NCBI GenBank assembly: GCA_030762935.1
Contig: CM060887.1
Span: forward strand, 8,982,501 to 9,046,500
Direction of reading: 5' to 3'
Length of the DNA: 64,000 nt
Origin: Hymenopus coronatus
Lineage: Eukaryota; Arthropoda; Insecta; Mantodea; Hymenopodidae
Shown here: positions 11,669 to 22,654 of the stretch, piece by piece
Position numbering within the stretch: position 1 is the first letter of the stretch
How the letters are laid out: every line of letters starts with the position of its first letter
Program-made: the position numbers and the translations under genes
The notes under the pieces: generated by a model
What the model was told of the DNA's origin: nothing
Database searches by the model: none
Seen by the model: only the letters and a program-made list of their open reading frames with translations

Positions 11669-12756
11669 TTTTTACTTTCTCTACACGTGCTATGTATATA
11701 GTGTATCGAGAATGTATTGCACTCCACCAAAAAATTCGATACCGAGATTTCACCGGAAATATATGTTTTAAGGTTCCCTGCATCCAAAAAAAAGTATTTT
11801 CAGAAAAAGGTCCGTGTGTGTATGTGTGTGTGTGTCCGTGTGTCTGTGAACACGATAACTCAAAAACGAAAAGTCGGTAAAATACCAAACTTGGAATTTA
11901 AGTTTAGTATCTTCTAAGGATACGACACGAATGTTTTGGGAAAAATCCCCCAGCCCAAACTACCCTTTACATGGAACTTTTTTCGAAAATGCTTATTTTC
12001 TAAAATATAATTTTAACGATTTTGATTAAAATATCGTATATTAAAGATATTTACATGGCAAATAAAATGTATATTTTGAATTTTCTGGGAATAGCCTCTG
12101 AAGACTACTATATTCTCGGCAATTTTACGGAATTTTGCATAACTGCTAAACCGTAAGCGATAGACAAAAACTTACCATACAAAAATGTAGAGCACGTTAA
12201 AACACACAATTTATTAATTCCAAATCTTCTCGGGCTTCTAGCCAGGTAAAAACTTGGCTTGACACCAACGTTTCGAAGAAGTGCATCTTCCTCGTCTTCA
12301 GGGTGAACTGAAGATGCACTTCTTCGAAACGTTGGTGTCAAGCCAAGTTTTTACCTGGCTAGAAGCCCGAGAAGATTTGGAATTAATACGTCGCCAGGAA
12401 AGCTTCAGTTCTTATTTCACACAATTTATGTTATATACATTTTTTTTTTCCTGGAGTTGATCGTTTATTAGATATTCCTTGTTTTTCGTTTCAGCCTTAA
12501 AAAACTTATACTTTTCTCATACAGGAATTTGTCAACTCCTTTCCATACAAACAAAGGAACTTCAGTCACTTAGTAACCATCTTTTGCTATCACTTTAACC
12601 TATGGTACTCCCTTATTTCTCTTCTACTTACAGGGAAGCAAGTAGTAAGACTATTTCTGCTAATTGTTTCTCACTTAGCATGAAGTACTTTTTAACAAAA
12701 ATTTGGTGCAGAAATATACAGAATGTCATGTGAATGGATTACATCAGATTTTTTTT
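11669..12756 (-). mobile_element. HLE copy, nested, carrying a palindromic insertion
   Basis: Complete from TTTTTACTTTCTCTACACGT to ACATCAGATTTTTTTT. It is nested in an older HLE of the same orientation and is itself interrupted at 12214-12417 by a palindromic element. Confidence 0.88.
12214..12417. mobile_element. Perfect palindromic insertion with 11-bp target duplication
   Basis: Perfect inverted arms at 12212-12290 and 12310-12388 (79 bp each, 19-nt loop) are followed by about 29 bp on one side. The insertion is flanked by CACACAATTTA at 12203-12213 and 12418-12428. The right arm plus tail reads in one frame as TWLEAREDLELIRRQESF, which resembles 3'-end segments of Penelope-like retroelements. 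That link is a weak inference. A fold-back MITE is the alternative. Confidence 0.8.
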
Positions 12757-13025
12757 AATAGTCTTTAAGGGCTCCTTTATTCTGGATGAATTTTGCGGAA
12801 TTTTCCATAACTGGTAAACATAGCTAACTTAACAGAAAATGTAGAGTTCATTTTAACACACAATTTATGTTATATACATTTTTTCGTTGTCTTGGCCGTT
12901 TATGAGTATTCCTTATTATTGGTTTCAGTTTTAAAATACTTAAAACTTTTCTCGTACAGGAATTTGTCAACTGCCGTCCATAAAAACAAATAAAATTTAC
13001 TCACATAGCAACCAACATTTAAAAG
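12757..13025 (-). mobile_element. HLE copy, outer, remainder
   Basis: Resumes the HLE of 11264-11668 at the TCTTTAAGGGCTCCTTTATT block and stops near 13025, where the dispersed repeat copy 2 begins. Confidence 0.75.
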
Positions 13026-13030
13026 ATCAG

Positions 13031-13515
13031 GTTTTGTTTTGGTTTGTTTGCATGCCGTTCGTTATACTGCGACTTCAATTTAGTTTCTGATATGGTGTAT
13101 CATATATATCGCCGGAAAATGTACAAAAACTCGGCTCCAGGCAGAATAGCGTTTGTCTCTCTGGTCAAACTCCTGTGATAGTGTTTAGGATAATAATCAG
13201 ATATTTCCTAAAGGGAAGAGTTAACGTGATACTCTAATATTAGAACAAAAATTGTGAAAAAAATGAAAAAAAGTTTTTTTAGTTAAATAATATGGCCTGC
13301 CTAGTATAGGGGTAGCTTTTCCACATCGAAGAGGTCGTGAGTTCGAATCCCGCTTAAGGTGTCACCCGGATAAGATATTTTCTCAAGATTTTCTCTTGAG
13401 GAAACGAATGTCAATTAACTTTAAGCCCGCCAAAAGGTATAAATAGCAACAAAAAAGAAAAGCGACAAAAAGGACAAATAAACAAAGAATAAAAAACACC
13501 CCCTCTATCCAATTG
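13031..13515 (+). repeat. Dispersed repeat, copy 2, with SINE-1
   Basis: Second copy of 10790-11263. SINE-1 begins at about 13294 (GGCCTGCC) with the B-box-like GTGAGTTCGAATCCCGC. Confidence 0.8.
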
Positions 13516-14010
13516 TTTTTACTTTCTCTATACGTACTATGTAACTGGTGTATAGAGGAGGTATTGTATTGCACACAACAATTCGATACCGAGATTTCAT
13601 CAGAAATACATGTTTTAGGACCCCCTGAATACAAGAAAACAAAAGCATTTTTAGAAAAACTTCAGTGTGTGTGTCTATGCGAGTCATAGCTCAAAAACTA
13701 ACAGACCGTTAAATACCAAACTTTCAAAGATGAAACACGGTGATTTTCAAGGAAATCCTCTCACTCCAAACTACCCTTTACATGGAAAAAAGTTTGAAAT
13801 TTGGCTCTAACGATTTTGATTAAAATCTCGTATGTTTAAGATATTTACATGACAAATAAAATGCATATCTTGAAATGTTTCCCAATAATTTCTGAAGACT
13901 TCTTTATTCTCGATGGATTTTGTGAAATTGTTCATAACTGGTAAACATCACTTACTTAACAGAAAATGTAGAGTTCGTTTTATAACACAATTTATGTTAT
14001 ATACAATCGG
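13516..14010 (-). mobile_element. HLE fragment, hairpin half
   Basis: Starts TTTTTACTTTCTCTATACGT and contains all blocks to CACAATTTATGTTATATACA, where it abuts a different HLE fragment. The junction is the internal T-run site at which several other HLEs are also joined. Confidence 0.75.
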
Positions 14011-14405
14011 GAATGTTATTTTCGAAATTTTCGATTTTCTAGAAAATGATTTAAAATATTTATATGGCAAATGAAATTTATATTCAGAATTTCTTGAGCA
14101 TACCACCTGAAGACCTCTTCATTTGAATACATTTTGTATAACTGATAAACTGTAAGCGATAGATAAAAACCTGCTGCACAAAAAAAAACAAACAAACAAA
14201 CAAAAAAAAACCTACATCTCGTTAAATATATCTCAAACGTAAATTTGTAATTTCTACTCCTTTTGTTTTACTCCTGGCAAAGACAATCGATTTCAGTCAC
14301 ATAGCAACCACATTTTAAAACATTTGAGTGTCGGTTTATCCTAGTGTATTCCCTTATTTTCCTCCTACTGATAAGGAACTAAGTAATAAGACTACTTTTG
14401 CTAGT
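14011..14405 (-). mobile_element. HLE copy, diverged, outer
   Basis: Matches internal HLE blocks (CACATAGCAACCACATTTTAA, AGGAACTAAGTAATAAGAC). Interrupted at CTAGTT by the HLE 14406-15286; a short remainder is at 15287-15327. It contains a CAAA-type simple repeat in the usual A-run at about 14180-14212. Confidence 0.7.
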
Positions 14406-15286
14406 TACTTTCTCCATACGCACTATGTACATAGTGTATAGAGGAAGTATTGCACTCCACCAAAAATTCGATACCGAGATTTCACCGGAAATATATAGGG
14501 TCCCCAATATAAAAAAAAACATTTTCACAAAAAGGTCTGTGTGTGTGTGTGTGTGTATGTGTGTGTGTCCGTGTGTCTGTGAACACGATAACTCAAAAAC
14601 GAAAAGTCGGAAAAATACCAAACTTGGTATTTAAGTTTAGTATCTTCCAGGGATGCGACACGAAGATTTTGAGAAAAATCCCTCCACCCCCAACCACCCT
14701 TTCCATGGAACTTTTTTCGAAAATTTTGATTTTCTCAAAAATGGCTCTAACGATTTTGATTAAAATTTCGGATATTAAAGATATTTACCTGACAAATGAA
14801 ATGTATATCATGAATTTTCTGGGAATAGCCTCTGAAGAGTAGTTTTTCTGGATGAATTTTACTAAATTTTGAATAACTGCTAAACCGTAAGAGATGGACA
14901 AAAACTCACTACACAAAAAGTGTAGAGCACATTAAAACACACAATTTATGTTATATACATTTTTTTCGTGGAGTTCGTCGTTTTTGTGACATTCCTTATT
15001 TTTGGTTTCTGCTATGAAAAACGTATACTTTTCTCATACTGGAACTTGTCAACTCCTATCCATATAAACAAAGGAACTTCATTGACATAGCAACCAGCTT
15101 TTGACTATCACTTTAACCTACGGTTGTCCCTTATTTCGCTTCTACTTACAAGGATGCGAGTAATAAGACTATTTCTGTTAATTTTTTCTGATTAGCATAA
15201 AGTAAATAGAAGTATAAGCTTTTTAAGAACTATTTGTTGCAGGGATATGGAGAAAGTCATGTGAATGGTACACATCAGATTTTTTT
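14406..15286 (-). mobile_element. HLE copy, full length, nested
   Basis: From ACTTTCTCCATACGCACTAT to ACACATCAGATTTTTTT, GT run at about 14539-14568. It separates two parts of an older HLE. Confidence 0.88.
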
Positions 15287-15327
15287 ATATCTTGATTAGC
15301 ATGAAGTAGATAAAAGAATCTTTGTAA

Positions 15328-15569
15328 GGCCCGCCTGGGTAGTGTGGTGGTAGCGTGTCTGTTTTACGTTAAAAAAATCGTGGGTTCGAACTTCGCTTAG
15401 GGTGAGTACCTGGCTAAAGTTTTTTTGGGGGTTTTCCTTATCCTGAGAAGACGAGTGTTGAGTAACTTTAAGCTCCATGGACCCCGAGATCATTTAAGCA
15501 TCTTTTTACCAATTTCATTCATCGTCCGACATGACCAACCAGTTTAAAGGACGTTAAACTAAAAAAAAG
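15328..15569 (+). repeat. SINE-1, complete
   Basis: GGCCCGCCTGGGTAGTGTGG head with A box, B-box-like GTGGGTTCGAACTTCGC, then GGGGGTTTTCCTTATCC and a 3' end GACATGACCAACCAGTTTA…GGACGTTAAACTAAAA. This is the longest copy here and the reference for the truncated copy at 43430. Confidence 0.78.
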
Positions 15570-16418
15570 TCTGATGTGTTACACTCACATGACTTTCTCT
15601 AGCTGCTCTACAGAACTCCTACAAAAGATTATTCTTCTTTGTACACAATGCCAATCGAGATAAATGTTAGCAGAATGTTATTACTTAGTTCCTTATAAGT
15701 AGAAGATAATAAAGGAATGCACTATGCTAAAGTGATTTTCAAATGTTTCAAAATCTATCGTCATGCAATCGTCATTGCAAATCACTTCTTTACTTGGCCA
15801 GGAGTAGAACAAAAGAAAAACGGACGCTTCCTGTCTGAGAAAAGTTTAAGTACTTCACAATTGAAACCAATAACAAGGAATATCTCAGAAAGGGTTACCT
15901 CCACAACAAAAACGTAGAGGACATAAAATATGTGTTTTGTCGTGATGTACATTTTTTGTGCAGTGCCTTTTTTCTATCTCTTACGGTTTAGTAGTTAAGC
16001 AAATTCAGCAAAATTCATCTAGAATAAAGAGGTGTTCAGAGGCTATTCCCAAAAATTTCGAGATATACATTTTATTTCGGACATTTATAGCTTTAATATA
16101 CGGGATTTTAATCAAAATCGTTAGAGCCATTTTTAAGAAAATCAAAATTTTCGAAATTTTTTCCATGTAAAGGGTAATTTGTGGTGGGGTGAGTTTTTTT
16201 GAAAATCTTCGGGTAGCATCCTTGGAAGATACTAAACCTAAATACCAAGTTTAGTATTTAATGATCGTTTGGTTTTGGGGCTATGCTGTCCACAGACACA
16301 CACACACACTGACCTTTTTCTAAAACTGCTTTTTTCGGACTCAGGGGACCCCAAATCATATATCTCCGGTGAAATCTCGGTATCGAATTTTTGGGTGCAT
16401 TACAATAGAGAAAGTAAA
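15570..16418 (+). mobile_element. HLE copy lacking its hairpin
   Basis: TCTGATGTGTTACACTCACA end at 15570. The hairpin is deleted: GGGTGCATTACAATAGAGAAAG joins the flanking arm directly. Only a short CA run at about 16298-16308. Confidence 0.82.
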
Positions 16419-16934
16419 AGTAAAAAAAAAAGAAAAGAAAAAAAGGTAAGAATAATTTTGTTTGTAGAACTGGTAGAAAAAGTCATATGAATAAGTTTGA
16501 GTTTAGGCCTTGCGGGTGTTCCATCAGGAAATATAAGACAAAGATTTTGTGTATCGCAAACCTTTACGTATGCAATGCAATAGAAAATGGCTTTCAGAAC
16601 GGTAGTAGTGGTGGTATTTAGATCCGTGTTAGAGAGTTGGTAAGTCTGACATACTTTTGTGGTGAGAAAGTGCAAAAAACTGCTTAGCTTGAACCAAAAT
16701 ACGATTTAAGTGTGCGTCCTTTGTATTCTAACATATATCACCTGCTCCCTGGTGACCTTGGCACCGTTGATTTATGTTCATTTTACATTAATATGTGTGA
16801 CACTGTGACCAATCTGTAGAGGTAAAAGAGAAAAAAAGTGTTACGTGATCATGTTCGCGCTGGATTCTTCTTCTATCTTACGTTGATCCCAGGGCTATAA
16901 ATATTATCTTAACTAATATTAGCCTAACATATAA
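16419..16934. other. Unique spacer
   Basis: A/G-rich start (AAGAAAAGAAAAAAAGG), then no recognised feature. Confidence 0.35.
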
Positions 16935-17296
16935 AAACCCGTGTATATATGTATGAATGCATATGTGTGTGCATATGCATATTTATGTATGTTTATATGT
17001 GTGTGTGAATATGTGTCTGTATATATGCATCGGTATGTGGGTATGTATATATGTTTGTAATGTATGTATGTCTGTATATATGTTTTCATATATGTATGAT
17101 GTATGTATGTATGTTTGTATTTATATATGTATGTATATTTGAATGTGTGTATATAGTATGTATGTTTCTATGTATGTTGTGTATACGTTTACAAGTATGT
17201 AATACATTTATATATGTGTCTCTTCATGAGTGCATGTATGTGGGTATTTGAGTCTGTGTGTATATATGTAGACATGTAGTATGCGTATGTGTGTGC
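16935..17296. repeat. TATG/TGTA-rich low-complexity tract
   Basis: Irregular runs of GTATG, TATATG and TGTG. Open frames rich in M, Y, V and C are artefacts of the repeat. The tract continues at 17608-17770 after an inserted SINE-2. Confidence 0.85.
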
Positions 17297-17307
17297 ATGT
17301 ATTCTAT

Positions 17308-17607
17308 AAAATGTAAATGGCGTGTTATTTATGGATGCTTTTTAACTACTGGGTTCTCAGCGTCTCATTCTAAATTGGACGTGAAAGACCGCTTAATTTT
17401 GCTCAGAGACCTCTCTATCAGGCTTGAGGTTCTTTTACGTGCCGTGAATCTACGACACGGGACCAACAGCTTTACTTCTCTTCCGAAGGAAGCCATGCTA
17501 AGGATTTTTACACCCGAAAAAATCCATCGTCCTCCGCCGGGTTTGAACCCGCGACCTTGGGTATATGAAGTTAGCATGGTAACCATTACACCACGGGGGA
17601 CGACTGT
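17308..17607 (-). repeat. SINE-2, tRNA-derived, with 11-bp target duplication
   Basis: The tRNA-like head lies on the minus strand at about 17605-17530 (GTGGTGTAATGGTTACCATG as A-box region, GTCGCGGGTTCAAACCCGG as B-box region). The body carries GGTGTAAAAATCCTTAG and CTCAAGCCTGATAGAGAGG. ATGTATTCTAT at 17297-17307 and 17608-17618 is the target duplication. It inserted into the TATG tract. Confidence 0.88.
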
Positions 17608-17771
17608 ATGTATTCTATGTGTGCATGTTTGTAATGTATGCATGTATGTGTGTGTATGTATTTGTGTGTATGATTGTATGTGTGTATTTTTATATGTATG
17701 TAATGTATGTGTATCTGAATGTGTGTATATGTGTATTGGAACGTGTATGTGCCAATACACCTTCATTCTTA
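17608..17771. repeat. TATG/TGTA-rich tract, right part
   Basis: Continuation of 16935-17296, interrupted by SINE-2 and ending at the MLE-A insertion. Confidence 0.8.
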
Positions 17772-17773
17772 TA

Positions 17774-18659
17774 CAGGGTTACTACAAAAGAAATAGACAA
17801 CTTCAACTGTCTGTAAAACAAAAACTATTAGAGATAGCAACCTAATTATTTTGGAGGTATGTTGAGAAACTCTCAAAATTTTGTTTGTTACTATTGGTAA
17901 CGCTGTAGTGTTTTGTTTGTTGTTGCTGAAGCTGAAATGGCGGAAAATCCTGTGGAAAAGGCATATTGCGTGTTGGAATTTGCTAGAACGCAATCAGCAA
18001 CTGTTGTCCAACGACATTTTAGAACACGTTACCACAAAACGCCACCGACTAGACAGTCAATCTACGACTGGTATAGAAAATTCGAGACAACGGGATGTTT
18101 GTGCAAAGGGAAGAGCTCGGGAAGACCAAGAGTTGCGGAAGAAAACGTTGAACGTGTTCGTTCTGCCTACATAAGAAGCCCACAGAAATCTACATCTAGG
18201 GCAAGCATGCAATTACAAATTCCACTGCAAACTGTATGGAAAATCTTGCGGAAGCGACTGCACATGATGCCTTACAGATTACAGATGTTGCAGTTTCTGA
18301 GTGAAGAAGATAAGGTCATACGGCGTGACTTTTGCATCGACATGTTGCGACATGATGAAGCCGATGCTGGTTTTTGTGAGCGCATCATTTCATTTTTGTG
18401 GTAACGTGTTCTAAAATGTCGGTGGACAACAGTTGCTGATTGCGTTCTAGCAAATTCCAACACGCAATATGCCTTTTCCACAGGATTTTCCGCCATTTCA
18501 GCTTCTGCAACAACAAACAAAATACTACAGCGTTACCAATAGTAACAAACGAAATTTTGAGAGTTTCTCAACATACCTCCAAAATAATTAGATTGCTATC
18601 TCTAATAGCTTTTGTTTTACAGGCAGTTGAAGTTGTCTATTTCTTTTGTAGTAACTCTG
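17774..18659 (+). mobile_element. MLE-A, fold-back Tc1/mariner element (886 bp)
   Basis: Flanked by TA (17772-17773 and 18660-18661), with ends CAGGGTTACTACAAAAGAAA and its complement. Arms of 266 bp (17774-18039 and 18394-18659) are near-perfect inverted repeats, far longer than a normal mariner terminal repeat. They include the first third of the transposase gene. The element is the 5' half of a transposon closed by an inverted copy of its own 5' end. Confidence 0.9.
17937..18404 (+). pseudogene. Truncated Tc1/mariner-superfamily transposase (DNA-binding half)
   Basis: From MAENPVEKAY (an upstream in-frame ATG lies at 17913) the frame holds an N-terminal helix-turn-helix region and a GRPR linker: residues like SIYDWYRKFETTGCLCKG then SSGRPRVAEENVERVR, then a second helix region QIPLQTVWKILRKRL. 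This pattern is typical of insect DUF4817/Tc1-mariner-type transposases of about 340-400 residues. It ends with FCERIISFLW because the inverted right arm starts there, just where the first catalytic aspartate would be expected, so the DDE domain is absent. It could bind DNA but not cut it. Native start and any expression are unknown. Confidence 0.82.
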
Positions 18660-18661
18660 TA

Positions 18662-18985
18662 TATATATATAAGAATGAATGTTATAAACTACACCTATGT
18701 ACCGGTTTTGGCCAAACTTGTCACCGATAACTTTTAACCCAACATGAAAATGGTTGTTTCGCTTAGAATTCCTAATTCTGGTCCATTTCAATGATTAACT
18801 ATTTAGTTATAGGTAATTCCTATTAAAAGCAAACACGATTCTTTGTATCTTTATAAAATATTCTTAAATCTTGAATATTACAGCATAATATTATTCCTAA
18901 CCCTTGCTTTTGTTTAATGTTTCTTCTGTTTTCTTAGTAGTACATGGACTAGGTTACTCATCATAAATACTGATTTATCAGTATT
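18662..18985. other. Unique spacer
   Basis: A short TA run at 18660-18670, otherwise no recognised feature. Confidence 0.35.
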
Positions 18986-19765
18986 ACTTCCTCAAGCACG
19001 TATGTACAATGTACAGCTGTAGAATTTATCGTACTCCAACAAAAAATTCTATACAGAGATTTTACCGGATATTCATCTTTTACAGTCCCCTTAATCCAAA
19101 AGCAAGTATGTTTAGAAAAAGAACAGTGTATGTAATTCAACAACAAAAAGTCGGTTAGTTACCAAATTTGATATCTAACTCCCAACTACCCTTTATATGG
19201 GACTTTCTGCGAAAATGTTAAGTCTCTTAAAAATGGATTTTGATTAAAATACCAAGTTTTAAGGATATTTTCATGATAAACGAAATGTATATCTTGAATT
19301 TTCTGGGAATAGCCTCTGAAGACTACTTTATTCTGGATGAATTTTACAGAATTTGGCATAATTGCTAAACCGTAAGAGATGAAAAAAACCTTACCCCACA
19401 AAAAATACAGAGCACCTTAAAACGCACAATTTATGTTATATACATTTATTTCGTGGAGTTGATCGTTTTTGAGATATTCTTTCTTTTTGGTTTCAGCTTT
19501 GAAAAACTTATACTTCTCATACAGGAATTTGTAAACTCCTGTCCATACAAACAAAGGAACTTCAGTCACATAGCAACCAGCTTTTGACTATCACTTTAAC
19601 CTATGGTACTCCCTTATTTTGGTTCTACATACAAGGAAGCAAGCAATAAGAGTATTTCTATTATTTTTTCTCCATTAGCATGAAGTAAATAGAAGCAAAA
19701 GCTTTTTAACAATAATTTGTTACAGAGATGTAGAGAAAGTCATGTAAATGGAACACATCAGATTT
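18986..19765 (-). mobile_element. HLE copy, old and diverged
   Basis: Hairpin half is degraded (TTACTTCCTCAAGCACGTATGT) and the GT tract is reduced to GTGTATG. The distal half is well matched, ending AACACATCAGATTTG. Confidence 0.75.
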
Positions 19766-20234
19766 GTTGTTATTGATTTCAGTCTTAAACTACCCAAGCT
19801 TTGTCCAAGTGGACCTAACAGAACGAACCGTAGCACAAGATCGTGGATTCAATCGTCAGTGACAACAAAACCACTGAATCTTTAACTGCCATCTAGCAAG
19901 AGACGACGGTTACTAATGTTTTTCGATGCCAGAGAGTCCTTATTGAACACCTGTAGTACAATACCTTCTCTATACATTATTCGTGTTGAGAAAGGAAAAT
20001 GTATGCAACTTTGAAAAGTTACTTCGAGCTTCCCTTAGGCGTTGAAGGGTTTAAATATGTTTGTTTATTTGTGCTGATTTGAAAAAAAGAGCTTGAGAAT
20101 CAGTATGATAGTGTTGTGGATATGATTCTCACGCTATCATTAAAGAGATGGTGGCGTGTTATTTGTGTGAGCACTTCCCACACGAGTGAGGTATCTTAGC
20201 ACCTTCCTGCAAGGCTGTCTGGAAGACACGCCTC

Positions 20235-20298
<64 letters not shown>

Positions 20299-20529
20299 TC
20301 AGTAGCTCGCTAGCCTTGACGTGCACCAAACAACCTACGTAATGAGCATGCAAAAACCTGTGAACAACAACCTAGCAAACCACACTACACAACTTTTCAA
20401 ATGCACCTCTCGTTTTGGAGTTACACGCAGATATCGCTTGCCGTATGCGCCGGTGTAGACAAACTTACCTCTGCGGAGAGTTATTAAAATTAACCAATAC
20501 GAAGGACGCTTTATATTTTCAGCCTAGTA
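19766..20529. other. Unique region with an HLE hairpin relic and a GA microsatellite
   Basis: 19958-20000 resembles a solitary HLE hairpin end (CAATACCTTCTCTATACATT … TGAGAAAGG). The rest holds no recognised gene. Confidence 0.5.
20238..20296. repeat. (GA)n microsatellite, about 59 bp
   Basis: Uninterrupted GA dinucleotides. The complementary frame translates to serine-leucine repeats and is not coding. Confidence 0.97.
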
Positions 20530-20626
20530 ATAACAAATAAGCTTATTCTTCTTTCTGTTTCATACTAATCGAGATAAACAGAAGCACAAATTTGACTTAT
20601 GACTTCCTAAATAGAAGAAAAAAATA
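20530..20626 (+). mobile_element. HLE fragment, TCTGATG half
   Basis: Matches the AAGCTTATTCTTCT…CTAATCGAGATAAACA block of a plus-orientation HLE. It probably belongs with 21529-22102, the two being separated by the HLE 20627-21528 plus a deletion. Confidence 0.6.
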
Positions 20627-21338
20627 TCTCATGTGTACCATTCACATGACTTTCTCTATATCCCAAATTATTCTTAAAAAGCATACACTTCTATTTACTT
20701 TATGCTAATCAGAAAAAAAAAATAGTAGAAATAGTCTTATTAATTGCTTCCTTGTAAGTAGAAGCGAAATAAGGGACCACCATAAGTTAAAGTGATAGTA
20801 AAAAGCTGGTTGCTATGTCAACGAAGTTCCTTTGTCTATATGGATAGGAGTTGACAAGTTCCTGTATGAGAAAAGTATATGTTTTTCATAGCAGAAACCA
20901 AAAATAAGGAATGTCACAAAAACGACGAACTCCACGAAAAAATGTATATAACATAAATTGTGTGTTTTAATGTGCTCTACATTTTTTGTGGAGTAAGTTT
21001 TTGTCCATCTCTTACGGTTTAGCAGTTATTCAAAATTTAGTAAAATGCATCCAGAATAAACTACCCTTCAGAGGCTATTCCCAGAAAATTCAAGATATAC
21101 ATTTTATTTGTCAGGTAAATATCTTTAATATACGAACTTTTAATCAAAATCGTTACAGCAATTTTTTAGAAAATAAAAATTTTCGAAAAAAGCTCCATGT
21201 AAAGGGTAGCTTGGGGTGCGGGGACTTCTCTCCAAATATTCGTGTCGCATCCCTGGAGGATACTAAACTTAAATACCAAGTTTGGTATTTTACCGACTTT
21301 TCGTTTTTGAGTTATCGTGTTCACAGACACACGGATAC

Positions 21339-21389
<51 letters not shown>

Positions 21390-21528
21390 CCTTTTACTGA
21401 AAATACTTTTTTGGAATCAGGGGACCCTAAAACATATATTTCCGGTGAAATCTCGGTATCGAATTTTTGGTGGAATGCAATACATTCTCTATACACTATG
21501 TACATAGTACGTATAGAGAAAGTAAAAA
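20627..21528 (+). mobile_element. HLE copy, full length
   Basis: TCTCATGTGTACCATTCACA end, CA run at about 21341-21387, intact hairpin ending AGTAAAAA. The right flank is HLE sequence starting TGTATATGACATAAATTG, the internal A/T-run site. Confidence 0.9.
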
Positions 21529-21904
21529 TGTATATGACATAAATTGTGTGATTTAACGTGAGCTACATTTTTTGTTTAGTAAGTTTTTGTCCATCTCTCA
21601 CGGTTTAGCAGTTATGTAAAATTCCATAAATTCTTCCAGAATAAAGTAGTCTTCAGAGATTTTTCCCAGTAACTTCAAGATATGCATTTCATTTGGAATA
21701 TAAATATATTTAAAATACGATATTTTAATCAAAATCGTTAGAGCCATTTTTGAGAAAATCAATTTTATCGAAAACGGCTTTATGTAAAGGGTTGTTTGAG
21801 GTGTGGGAATTTTCTAAAAATATTCGTGTCGCATCTCTGGAAGATATTAAACTTAAATACCAAGTATTTTACCGACTTTTCGTTTTTGAGTTATCGTGTT
21901 CGCA

Positions 21905-21963
<59 letters not shown>

Positions 21964-22102
21964 ACCTTTTTGTGAAAATGCTTTTTTTGGATATTGGGGA
22001 CCCTAAAAAATATATTTCCGGTGAAATCTCGGTATCGAATTTTTTGGGTGGAGTGCAATACCTTCTCTATACACTATGTACATAGTGCGTATAGAGAAAG
22101 TA
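21529..22102 (+). mobile_element. HLE fragment, hairpin half
   Basis: Runs from the internal A-run site to a complete hairpin (22065-22099). Its CA run at about 21905-21957 is among the longest in the window. Confidence 0.85.
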
Positions 22103-22654
22103 ATAAGGGATAACACTTAGCTAAACCGACAGTCAAATGTTTTAAAATGTGGTTGCTATGGCATTGAAATGCGTGTATTTTAAAAAGGGAAACCAATAAC
22201 AAGAGATGCCTCGAAAAGTGTGAACCCCAGAAAAAAATTGTATATGACATAAATTGTGTGTTTTAACGTGACCTACATTTTTTGTGCAGTAAGTTTTTGT
22301 CCATCTCTCACGGTTTAGCAGTTATGTAAAATTCCGTAAATTCTTCTTGAATAAAGTAATCTTCAGAGACTATTCCCAGCAAATTCAAGATATACATTTC
22401 ATTTGGAATATAAATATCTTTAATATACGACATTTTAATCAGAATCGTTAGAGCCATTTTTGAGAAAATCAATTTTTTCGGAAACAGTTTTATGTAAAGG
22501 GTAGTTTGAGATGGGAGAATTTTTCTAAAAATATCCGTGTCGCATCTCTGGAAGATATTGAACTTAAATACGAACTTGGGTGTTTAATGATTTTTTCGTT
22601 TTTGAGCTATGCTGTCCAGACACACACTTACAGGGATATTTTTCTAAAATTCTT
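22103..22654 (+). mobile_element. HLE fragment, both ends missing
   Basis: Starts inside the element (AATAAGGGATAACACTTAGC) and stops after the short CACACACTTACAGG tract, where another HLE begins. Confidence 0.75.

Noticed and set aside
16957..17251. Cysteine/tyrosine-rich small proteins
   Set aside because: Artefacts of the TATG/TGTA repeat; several frames give similar products.
17530..17605. A functional tRNA gene
   Set aside because: A- and B-box motifs are good, but the sequence continues into a SINE body shared with 39436-39714, with target duplications on both sides, so it is a SINE head.
20159..20353. Open frame with serine-leucine repeats
   Set aside because: Produced by the GA microsatellite on the minus strand.
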